Shown here in pieces: positions 1 to 5,793 of a DNA stretch of 5,793 nt (positions are counted from its first letter, which is position 1; every line of letters starts with the position of its first letter). Both the position numbers and the translations under genes were made by a program. The DNA is taken from positions 1 to 5,793 of the forward strand of contig CAZNGF010000092.1 of assembly GCA_964572855.1 (NCBI GenBank), given 5' to 3'. The notes beneath the pieces were generated by a model that worked only from the letters and a program-made list of their open reading frames with translations, ran no database searches and was not told the DNA's origin. This DNA comes from CAZNGF01 sp964572855 (GTDB taxonomy: Bacteria > Bipolaricaulota > Bipolaricaulia > RBG-16-55-9 > JAJCYT01).

Positions 1-13
1 ACGAGGTTTGGCC

Positions 14-1177
14 TTACCTGGAATGCCGCGCGATGCGGCCGATCCAGTTGCCGCGTTCGGCCGTGAACCAGAGCGCGCCGGACGCGTCGAGCAGCAGGTC
101 GGCGGGGCCCGCGTCTTCGGGCAGTTGGTAGGCGGTCAGGGTGTTGGTCACGGGGTCGATCCGGCCGATGCGGTCGCCCTCGCGGTCGGTGAACCACACG
201 CGGCCGTCCGGGTCGAGCGCGAGGTTGAGCGGCTGGCCCAGCCCGGGGAGCGCCCACTCGGTGACCTCCTGTGAGTGCGGGTCGAAACGGCCGATCCGGT
301 TCGAGACCCCCTGGGTGAACCAGACGTGGCCGCGCCCGTCCAGCGCCAGCCCGACGGCCACGCTGCCCAGCGGCAACTCGAAGACGAGCGCGGTGTCGGT
401 GAGCGGGTCGAACTGGACCAGCGTCCGCTGCGCGCTGTTGCCGATCCAAAGCCGCCCGTCGGGCGCCACGGCCACGGCCTCGGGGAAGCTGCTCTCGGGG
501 AAGAGCGCGGAGAGGTCCCACTCGCTGAACGCGCCGGACTGCTCCTCGGGGATGAAGGACGCGGCCGGCGCCAGGCCGGGGTTGCCCTCGGTCACCAGCG
601 GCGGCACGAGCGTCGTGCTGACGGGGGCCCGGATCAAGCCGGGGCGCACCGGGGACTGTGCCGGCACGGTCGGGCGCAGCGCGTCGAAGATGAAGCCCTG
701 AATCGTGAGCCGGCCCAGTTTGTTGCCAAGACGTTCCGTGAACCAGAGCTCGGTGAAACCCGGACGGACCGTACCCACGGCCAACGCGTTGGGGAAACTG
801 CCGCCCGTGGGCACGGCCTCGGAAGCGACGCCGTTGGCGCCCGGGAAGAGCCCGCTGATGCGGTTGTCGACGCTCACGGTGAAGTAGAGGTTGCTGCCCG
901 AAAAGACGGCGTCGTTGGGGCCGTTGCCCACGGCCCACTCCGTGATCGTGTTGAAGTTGGGGTCGAGCCGCCCGACCTGGTCGGCGTTCGCTTCGGTGAA
1001 GAAGACCACGCCGGTGAGCGGATCGAACGCGATCCCCGCCGGCGCGCTCTCCGGCGTCGGAACCGCCCAGCGCTCCACGGTCACGGTCTCGACCTGGGCG
1101 CGGTTGGGCCAGGCGCCTCCCAGCACGACCAGGCCCGCCAGGCACAGCGCCAACGACGCTTTCAACAGCTTGAGCAT
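14..1177 (-). CDS. Exported seven-bladed beta-propeller protein, Vgb/streptogramin-lyase-like
   Basis: A 387-residue protein. Residues 1 to about 27 form a signal peptide (Lys-rich start, then a Leu/Ala/Val core); no lipobox Cys is visible, so it is probably released to the periplasm or outside. The rest is built of repeats of the form (L/V)WFT-(6-7 residues)-(I/L)GR(I/L/F)-DP, at about residues 58-73, 97-110, 144-157, 243-259, 285-300, 327-342 and 369-382, which reads as seven blades. About 50 residues rich in Pro and Val (168-218) interrupt blades 3 and 4. The family resemblance is to virginiamycin B lyase and NHL-like propellers. The only histidines (284, 301, 385) do not look like a lyase active site, so antibiotic lyase activity is not supported; a ligand-binding or structural role is as likely. 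The start at 1177 is chosen because GGGAGG lies five bases upstream and the signal peptide begins there; the upstream ATG at 1204 has no such support. The gene follows moaC by 99 bases. Confidence 0.85.
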   Translation of the reverse strand: MLKLLKASLALCLAGLVVLGGAWPNRAQVETVTVERWAVPTPESAPAGIAFDPLTGVVFFTEANADQVGRLDPNFNTITEWAVGNGPNDAVFSGSNLYFTVSVDNRISGLFPGANGVASEAVPTGGSFPNALAVGTVRPGFTELWFTERLGNKLGRLTIQGFIFDALRPTVPAQSPVRPGLIRAPVSTTLVPPLVTEGNPGLAPAASFIPEEQSGAFSEWDLSALFPESSFPEAVAVAPDGRLWIGNSAQRTLVQFDPLTDTALVFELPLGSVAVGLALDGRGHVWFTQGVSNRIGRFDPHSQEVTEWALPGLGQPLNLALDPDGRVWFTDREGDRIGRIDPVTNTLTAYQLPEDAGPADLLLDASGALWFTAERGNWIGRIARHSR

Positions 1178-1202
1178 GACGTCCTCCCTTTCGCGTGCGC
1201 CC

Positions 1203-1232
1203 ATTGTGTGACCGGGGCGAACGGGGGAACAA
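1203..1232 (-). promoter_or_regulatory. Weak candidate promoter for the propeller gene
   Basis: On the minus strand a TTGTTC-like -35 (1227-1232) and CACAAT -10 (1203-1208) are separated by 18 bases, about 25 bases upstream of the start codon. Matches to consensus are 3/6 and 4/6, so this may be chance. The 99-base gap after moaC otherwise holds only GC-rich sequence, with no U-tract terminator visible. Confidence 0.22.
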
Positions 1233-1276
1233 GGAAATCGGTGCGCGCGCGAGGGGCGCCCGTCCGTCCGGGGCGC

Positions 1277-1761
<485 letters not shown>

Positions 1762-1765
<4 letters not shown>

Positions 1766-1998
1766 CGTTTTTCGATCCAGCGGATGTTGTCGATTTCGGG
1801 AAGCGGTAACCCGTCGTAGAGTCGAAATACAATCCAACTCTCCAAGGACGACTCCAACTCATCTCGACAGTCCTCCAGTGTTTTCCCGACTGCCCAGACG
1901 CCTCGGCAAACGGGAATCTCGCCGTAGATAGGGCTTTCGTCTTCGATGATCTCGTAATGCGCGCGGTTCATGGCCGCTTGGATGTACGCTTTCAACAT
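1762..1998 (-). CDS. Solo HicB-family antitoxin-like protein
   Basis: A 78-residue protein with the features of the short HicB (UPF0150-like) family. It opens with an N-terminal MLKAYIQAAMNRAHYEIIED, followed by YGEIPVCRGVWAVGKTLEDC (residues 25-44) and an ELESSLESWI helix (47-56), then the LYDGLPLPEID tail (60-70). This is the partly degraded RNase H-like fold that in HicAB modules binds and blocks the HicA mRNA interferase. There is no C-terminal helix-turn-helix or ribbon-helix-helix, so it is not an obvious DNA-binding autoregulator. No hicA-like gene is next to it on either side. The start at 1998 is set by AAGGAG six bases upstream and by the typical family N terminus; longer upstream reading would run through the divergent gene. 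Its last bases overlap the moaC start by four. GC in sampled lines is about 50-58%, well below moaC. Family assignment is fairly sure; an antitoxin function is only inferred. Confidence 0.85.
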
Positions 1999-2017
1999 GG
2001 TGAACTCCTTCACGAAC

Positions 2018-2046
2018 AAGCTAGCGTTCTGTGCCGTGCTTGTCCA
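2018..2046 (-). promoter_or_regulatory. Candidate promoter for hicB-like/moaC unit
   Basis: On the minus strand TGGACA (2041-2046, 5/6 match to the -35 consensus) and TAGCTT (2018-2023, 3/6 match to the -10) are separated by exactly 17 bases. Transcription would start near 2011, just before the AAGGAG at 2005-2010, giving a very short leader. moaC would be read from the same transcript. The -10 is poor, so confidence is moderate. Confidence 0.4.
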
Positions 2047-2073
2047 GTCCCTCCAAATTGCCGTTCCTGGGGC

Positions 2074-2102
2074 TTGACAGGCAGAGCAAACACCCTTATG
2101 TT
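2074..2102 (+). promoter_or_regulatory. Strong candidate sigma70-type promoter for the membrane protein gene
   Basis: A perfect TTGACA -35 (2074-2079), a 17-base spacer, and TATGTT (2097-2102, 4/6 match) form the best promoter in the window. The expected transcription start is about 2108-2111. That is downstream of the ATG at 2105, so this ATG would not be in the message. The promoter is divergent from that of the hicB-like gene; the two -35 boxes are 27 bases apart. Confidence 0.65.
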
Positions 2103-2114
2103 CAATGGTAATGG

Positions 2115-2121
2115 AAGGAGG
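2115..2121 (+). promoter_or_regulatory. Shine-Dalgarno AAGGAGG that decides a TTG start
   Basis: A full AAGGAGG lies four bases before the TTG at 2126. The same motif precedes metG by five bases, so the sequence is typical of this genome and the spacing is only one base shorter. No comparable site precedes the ATGs at 2105 and 2111. Together with the promoter position this favours TTG 2126 as start. Confidence 0.6.
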
Positions 2122-2125
2122 TCCA

Positions 2126-2794
2126 TTGCAATCCTCCGGTGTCTCTTGGCGCGCAAGCGATGAGGCCACGCTTCGGCGTGGGTTGAACCTGATTGGGTGG
2201 GGCACCTTGTTGACGTTCTTCGACCTGTGGGTGGGGGGCTTCAATCTCGCCCACCATGCGATTGGCCTTTTGTTTCTTGCGTTCGGCGCCGTTTGGGCCC
2301 AAAGCGCTTTACAAGGGTCGTTGCGCTGGAGCTGCTGGCTGCTTGGGATCGCTTCTGCGTTGGCCTTTGTCGACTGGATGGCCACGGGGTGGGTCTCCCA
2401 TGCTGAACGGCGCTTCTACTTTGAGTTCGGCTTTCTTGTAGGAGGGCGCTATGGCCTCGGATTGTTGTATGTCCCGATGTTTTGGGCGGGCTTGCTGCTG
2501 CTTTTCCATCGGCTCGGACGATGGAGCGGCGAACAGCACCTGAGACGGTCACCGCGTTTGTGGAGGACCAGTTTCTACACGTTCGCGGGAACGTTCGGGC
2601 TTTGGGCAACCGCGATTGTTTCGCTGTTCATTACCCGGATGCACCTCTCGTTTGAGCCCGGATGGGGACTCTTGGCAGGCATCGCCACCGTACACTTCGC
2701 GCCCGTAGCGGTGTTGGGGATTACGATTTGGCGGACCAAACGCGAGCTGTCCGAGCAATCGAACCCAGAAGCCGCGTTTCCCTCAGTGCTGTAG
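2126..2794 (+). CDS. Uncharacterised membrane protein, about six transmembrane helices
   Basis: I do not recognise the family. From the TTG start it has 222 residues. Hydrophobic segments lie at about residues 20-38, 42-61, 68-89, 109-128, 148-169 and 179-201. The N terminus and the C-terminal tail (from about 203) are polar. An Arg-rich stretch (about 129-146) follows helix 4, suggesting a cytoplasmic loop there. Trp and aromatic residues are frequent, and histidines His43-His44 sit at the start of helix 2, with His128, His173 and His190 near other helix ends; no known catalytic or metal-binding motif is evident. There is no cleavable signal peptide. The start follows from the promoter and Shine-Dalgarno positions; an ATG at 2105 would add seven residues. 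GC in sampled lines is about 53-63% and codons are less GC-biased than in metK, suggesting a different history. The coding frame is supported by a continuous membrane-protein pattern. The stop overlaps the metK stop region by 12 bases. Confidence 0.8.
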   Translation: MQSSGVSWRASDEATLRRGLNLIGWGTLLTFFDLWVGGFNLAHHAIGLLFLAFGAVWAQSALQGSLRWSCWLLGIASALAFVDWMATGWVSHAERRFYFEFGFLVGGRYGLGLLYVPMFWAGLLLLFHRLGRWSGEQHLRRSPRLWRTSFYTFAGTFGLWATAIVSLFITRMHLSFEPGWGLLAGIATVHFAPVAVLGITIWRTKRELSEQSNPEAAFPSVL

Positions 2795-3955
2795 CGCCGC
2801 GGCGGCTTCCTTGAGCTGGGCGGCCTTGTCGGTGCGCTCCCAGGGCAGGTCGAGGTCCTGACGGCCGAAGTGGCCGTAGGCGGACAGTTGCCGGTAAATG
2901 GGGCGTCGCAGCTCGAAGTGCTTGATGATGGCCGCCGGGCGGAAGTCGAAGTGCTCCCAGACCAAGTCCGTGAGCCGGTCGTCGCTGAGCGGTCCGTGCT
3001 GGCACGTCTCGAGCGTGATGGCCACGGGCTGGGTCTGGCCGATGGCGTAGGCCACCTGGAGCTCGCAGTAGCCGCACAGGCCGGCGGCCACCAGGTTCTT
3101 GGCGGCGTAGCGCGCCATGTACGAGGCCGAGCGGTCCACCTTGGAGGGGTCCTTGCCGGAAAACGCCCCGCCGCCGTGCGCGCCGTAGCCGCCGTAGGTG
3201 TCGACGATGATCTTGCGCCCGGTCATGCCCGTGTCGCCGGGAGGCCCGCCGATCACGAAGCGGCCCGACGGGTTGACCAGAAGCTTGACCCGGTCGTCGA
3301 ACCACGTGCCCAGCACGGGCCGGATGACGTGCTCGGTCAGGTCGCGGCCCATCCCCTCCAGCGTGGCCTCGGGGGCGTGCTGCGCCGAGAGGACGACGGT
3401 GTCGACGCGCAGGGGCGTGTGGTCGTCGTACTGCACCGTGACCTGCGACTTGCCGTCCGGGCGCAGGTAGTCCAGGGCGCCCTCCTTGCGCACTTGGGCC
3501 AGCCGGCGCGTGAGGCCGTGGGCCAGGTGGATCGGCAGCGGCATGAGCGCCTCTGTCTCGTTGCAGGCGTAGCCGAACATCATGCCCTGGTCGCCGGCGC
3601 CCACCGAGTCCAGGTTGTCGTCGTTCTGCTCCTTGACCACGGCCTGGGCGATGTCGGCGGACTGGGCGTGGATCGTGTTCAGCACGGCGCAGTCCGAATA
3701 ACAGAAGCCGTGGGCCGGGTCGACGTAGCCGATGTCGCGCACCGTCTCGCGCGCGATTTCGTGCACGTCGAGGTGCGCCTCGGCCGTGATCTCGCCGCCC
3801 ACCAGCACCATTCCGGTGGTCACGAACGTCTCGCAGGCCACGCGCGCGAACGGGTCCTGGGCCAGCGCCGCGTCCAGCACCGCGTCGGAGACGCGGTCAG
3901 CCACCTTGTCCGGGTGGCCCTCGGTGACGGATTCCGACGTAAACAAGCGCTTCAT
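2783..3955 (-). CDS. metK: S-adenosylmethionine synthetase (methionine adenosyltransferase)
   Basis: A 390-residue cytosolic enzyme that joins methionine and ATP to make S-adenosylmethionine, releasing phosphate and diphosphate. The length is close to E. coli MetK (384). Visible signatures are FTSESVTEGHPDK (5-17) with His14, Asp16 and Lys17; Glu42 in the CETFVTTGMVLVGGE block; the GAGDQGMMFGYA signature (119-130); RPDGKSQVT (165-173); GDTGMTGRKIIVDTYGG (240-256); and the second family signature GGGAFSGKDPSKVDRSA (261-277). The Mg/K-binding Asp and Lys residues expected in these motifs are all there, so it should be active. The start at 3955 gives the canonical N terminus, with a GAGGAAG-type ribosome site just upstream. 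metG lies 84 bases upstream in the same direction. The leader predicted from its promoter is only about 25 bases, which leaves no room for a SAM riboswitch. The last four codons overlap the convergent membrane protein gene. Confidence 0.98.
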   Translation of the reverse strand: MKRLFTSESVTEGHPDKVADRVSDAVLDAALAQDPFARVACETFVTTGMVLVGGEITAEAHLDVHEIARETVRDIGYVDPAHGFCYSDCAVLNTIHAQSADIAQAVVKEQNDDNLDSVGAGDQGMMFGYACNETEALMPLPIHLAHGLTRRLAQVRKEGALDYLRPDGKSQVTVQYDDHTPLRVDTVVLSAQHAPEATLEGMGRDLTEHVIRPVLGTWFDDRVKLLVNPSGRFVIGGPPGDTGMTGRKIIVDTYGGYGAHGGGAFSGKDPSKVDRSASYMARYAAKNLVAAGLCGYCELQVAYAIGQTQPVAITLETCQHGPLSDDRLTDLVWEHFDFRPAAIIKHFELRRPIYRQLSAYGHFGRQDLDLPWERTDKAAQLKEAAAALQH

Positions 3956-3987
3956 GATAACTTCCTCATCGGTTGGGATTCGGGCTC

Positions 3988-4016
3988 ACTATACGCCCTT
4001 CAGCAAGGGGACGCAA
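3988..4016 (-). promoter_or_regulatory. Candidate promoter for metK
   Basis: On the minus strand TTGCGT (4011-4016, 3/6) and TATAGT (3988-3993, 5/6) are 17 bases apart, predicting a start near 3981 and a leader of about 25 bases. The spacer contains a small perfect inverted repeat, CCCTT-GCTG-AAGGG (3996-4009). It has no T-tract, so it is not a metG terminator; an operator role is possible but unsupported. Confidence 0.5.
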
Positions 4017-4039
4017 AAGGGGAGAGGGCGCGCTCCGCC

Positions 4040-5698
4040 TCACCCTATTGGCGCCGCCTGAGCCGCCTTCATCTCCTCGTAGCGGCGCTTGATCTCGTCG
4101 ACGTCGAGCTTTTCGAACAGCGGCTGCGGCCGGCCCAGCGGGTGGCCGCGGCGGACGCGGTGGACCTCGTCGAAGTCCACGTCGTCGAGGTTGAACATCG
4201 CGTGCGCCTTGGACGTGATGGCCGGAATCACCGGATGTAACAGCACGCTCAGCGCCTTGGCCACGTGCAGCGCCCCGCCGAGCGCGCCCTCGTTGCCGGC
4301 CTTCCAGGGCTGGCGGCTCTGGACGTACTCGTTGCCATAAATGGCCAGCTTCACGACCTCGCGCACGGCCGGCGCCAGGTAGCCGCTCTCGACGATTCCC
4401 GAGACTTTTTCGGCGGTCGCGCGCACGGTCGCAACGAGCTCGGGATCGACCTCGACGTCCGGGATTTTGCCGTCGGTCTTCTTGTGCGCCAGCGAGACGA
4501 CGCGATAGATCAGGTTGAGCACGTTGTTGTTGAGCGTGCCGTTGACCGCGTTGTCCAAGTCCTCCCAGCTGAAGGCGTTGTCGCGCTGCTCGGGGCGGAA
4601 GCTCATCAGATAGAAGCGCCAGTAGCTCGCACTCATCAGCGCCAGCGCCTCGTCGGCGAAGATGCCGACGTTGTTGGTCTTGGAGAACTTGGCGCCGCCG
4701 ATCCACTGCAAGTATTCGACCCCCGCCACCTGGTCCGGCAGGTGGTAGCCCTGCTTGGAGGCCAGCAGCTGGCCGGGGAACAAAATCGTGTGGAAGGCCA
4801 CGTTGTCCTTGCCCAGCGCGTAGACGTGCTTGGCGTCGGGGTTGAGCCAGTAGTCCTTCCAGCCCTCGGGCTCGCCTTTGTTTTCGAAGTGCTCGATGGT
4901 GGCCGACACGTAGCCGAGCGCGGCCTCGGCCCAGACGTAGATCACCTTGTCCTGCGCGCCCGCAAACGGCGCCGGGATGCCCCAGGTGAGGTCGCGCGTC
5001 ACGGCGCGCGGCTGCAGGCCCTGGTTGAGCATCTGCGCGGTGAACTGCTTGACGTTGCCCTCCCACTCGGGGTGTGACTCGACGTAGGCTTGCAGTTCGG
5101 GCTCGAGCTGCTTCAGATCCAGGTACCAGGCGCGCGTCGTCTTGAACGACACCTGCGCCTGGCCGCAGAGCGCGCAGCGCGGGTCGACCAGCTCCTCGGG
5201 CTCGAGCAGCGAGCCGCACGCGTCGCACTGGTTGCCCTTGGCGCCCCCCGAGCCGCACTTGGGGCACGTGCCGGTGATGAAGCTGTCGGCCAGGAACTGT
5301 TGATCGACCTCGCAGAAGGCGCGCTCCTCGTCCCGCCAGAAGATGTAGCCGTTGGCGTCCATCTGCTCGTAAATTTCCTTGACGAAGCGGTAGTGCACGG
5401 GCGACTCGGTGGTGGTGTAGTTTTCCATCTCCACCTGGAAGCCGTTCAAAACGTCCACGATCTGCCCGTGGATACGATCGCCCAGTTCCTTGGGATCCAC
5501 GCCCTCCTTGAGCGCGCGGAACGCGGTCGGGGTGCCGTGCATGTCCGACCCGCTCACGTGGACCACATGGTCCCCCCGCAGCCGGTAGTAGCGCTCGAAC
5601 ACGTCGCCCGAGAGCAGGCAGCCCACCAGGTTGCCCAGGTGCATCATGTCGTAGGCGTACGGCCAGGCGCTGCAGATTAACACGTGTCGTTGCGACAT
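4040..5698 (-). CDS. metG: Methionyl-tRNA synthetase, archaeal/eukaryal-like subgroup
   Basis: A 552-residue class I aminoacyl-tRNA synthetase that charges tRNA-Met with methionine. The catalytic domain opens with the HIGH-type motif as HLGN (20-23) in PYAYDMMHLGNLVGCLLS, continues with SGSDMHGTP (49-57), and has the KMSKS-type loop as KFSKT (337-341). The inserted zinc region carries CPKC (145-148), CDAC (158-161) and CALC (175-178). A preceding site has Cys129 but Asp132 where many relatives have CxxC. DLTWGIPAP and VWAEAALGY (236-244, 255-263) form part of the substrate pocket region. The helical anticodon-binding domain covers roughly 345-510, ending in a charged helix. The C-terminal EMAP-like OB-fold tRNA-binding domain of the 677-residue E. 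coli enzyme is absent, as in many short forms. The start at 5698 has AAGGAGGG just upstream and the expected N terminus. It is upstream of metK on the same strand, linking two users of methionine. Confidence 0.97.
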   Translation of the reverse strand: MSQRHVLICSAWPYAYDMMHLGNLVGCLLSGDVFERYYRLRGDHVVHVSGSDMHGTPTAFRALKEGVDPKELGDRIHGQIVDVLNGFQVEMENYTTTESPVHYRFVKEIYEQMDANGYIFWRDEERAFCEVDQQFLADSFITGTCPKCGSGGAKGNQCDACGSLLEPEELVDPRCALCGQAQVSFKTTRAWYLDLKQLEPELQAYVESHPEWEGNVKQFTAQMLNQGLQPRAVTRDLTWGIPAPFAGAQDKVIYVWAEAALGYVSATIEHFENKGEPEGWKDYWLNPDAKHVYALGKDNVAFHTILFPGQLLASKQGYHLPDQVAGVEYLQWIGGAKFSKTNNVGIFADEALALMSASYWRFYLMSFRPEQRDNAFSWEDLDNAVNGTLNNNVLNLIYRVVSLAHKKTDGKIPDVEVDPELVATVRATAEKVSGIVESGYLAPAVREVVKLAIYGNEYVQSRQPWKAGNEGALGGALHVAKALSVLLHPVIPAITSKAHAMFNLDDVDFDEVHRVRRGHPLGRPQPLFEKLDVDEIKRRYEEMKAAQAAPIG

Positions 5699-5734
5699 GA
5701 TGCCCTCCTTATCGAGCTTGAGAAAATTGCGTCA

Positions 5735-5763
5735 ACTATAGCTTTAGGAGGGAACGCGCACAA
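5735..5763 (-). promoter_or_regulatory. Candidate promoter for metG
   Basis: On the minus strand TTGTGC (5758-5763, 3/6) and TATAGT (5735-5740, 5/6) are 17 bases apart. The expected start near 5728 gives a leader of about 30 bases containing AAGGAGGG, too short for a T-box or riboswitch. The -10 box is identical to that proposed for metK. Confidence 0.5.
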
Positions 5764-5793
5764 CCGGCATGGGCTCGAACACAGCGTGGCCCG

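Noticed and set aside
1999..2385. N-terminal extension of the HicB-like protein by about 129 residues
   Set aside because: The extension runs antisense through the membrane gene and its promoter, has no family similarity, and a good Shine-Dalgarno and the typical N terminus sit at 1998.
3956..4039. Possible SAM riboswitch or terminator between metG and metK
   Set aside because: The 84-base gap contains only a five-pair hairpin without a T-tract, and the promoter leaves a leader of about 25 bases.
3966..5267. Minus-strand 433-codon frame within metG
   Set aside because: Its product is Arg/Gly/Ala-rich and overlaps the clear MetG frame; the motifs are all in the MetG frame.
2870..5680. Long plus-strand open frames at 2870-4240, 4265-5077 and 5090-5680
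   Set aside because: All lie antisense to metK and metG, with low-complexity Val/Leu/Arg/His composition; they are shadows of the real coding frames.
5710..5731. Alternative metG promoter using TTGACG as -35
   Set aside because: The matching -10 would overlap the Shine-Dalgarno, so the transcript would lack a ribosome-binding site.
5759..5793. TTCGAGCCC on the minus strand resembling a tRNA T-loop
   Set aside because: The bases on each side do not form the five-pair T stem; only the outer and inner pairs match, and no acceptor or CCA context is seen.
5769..5793. Possible start of a divergent plus-strand gene (ATG at 5769)
   Set aside because: Only eight codons fit before the window ends, the nearby TAGGAGGG is about 16 bases away, and no good plus-strand promoter is present.

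Overview
The window looks like chromosome from a GC-rich bacterium. Hand counts of sampled 60-base lines give about 72-73% GC in the moaC and metK genes. Shine-Dalgarno sequences are strong and sigma70-type promoters are recognisable. The genes do not fix the lineage. The methionyl-tRNA synthetase has the HLGN and SGSDMHG motifs and multi-Cys zinc region of the archaeal/eukaryal-like subgroup, which also occurs in several bacterial phyla, so I leave the phylum open.

Layout from left to right. (1) Positions 14-1177, minus strand: an exported seven-bladed beta-propeller related to the Vgb/streptogramin-lyase-like family. (2) Positions 1277-1998, minus strand: a two-gene unit made of a small solo HicB-family protein and moaC (molybdenum cofactor synthesis), overlapping by four bases. 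(3) Positions 1999-2125: a divergent promoter region. (4) Positions 2126-2794, plus strand: an unrecognised protein with about six transmembrane helices, the only plus-strand gene. It probably starts at a TTG. (5) Positions 2783-3955, minus strand: metK (S-adenosylmethionine synthetase), whose 3' end overlaps the membrane gene tail to tail by 12 bases. (6) Positions 4040-5698, minus strand: metG (methionyl-tRNA synthetase). (7) Positions 5699-5793: the metG promoter region, with no gene I can support.

metG and metK lie in the same direction and share a substrate: one charges methionine onto tRNA, the other activates it to SAM. Each has its own good candidate promoter with the same TATAGT -10 box and a short leader, so they can be expressed separately. 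The hicB-like gene and the membrane gene sit in a segment of clearly lower GC (about 50-63% in sampled lines) between two GC-rich housekeeping blocks. This suggests later insertion between moaC and metK. I see no mobile-element genes, tRNA, CRISPR array or convincing riboswitch. The least explained parts are the solo HicB coupled to moaC and the uncharacterised membrane protein divergent to it. I do not see clear evidence for a new multi-gene system.
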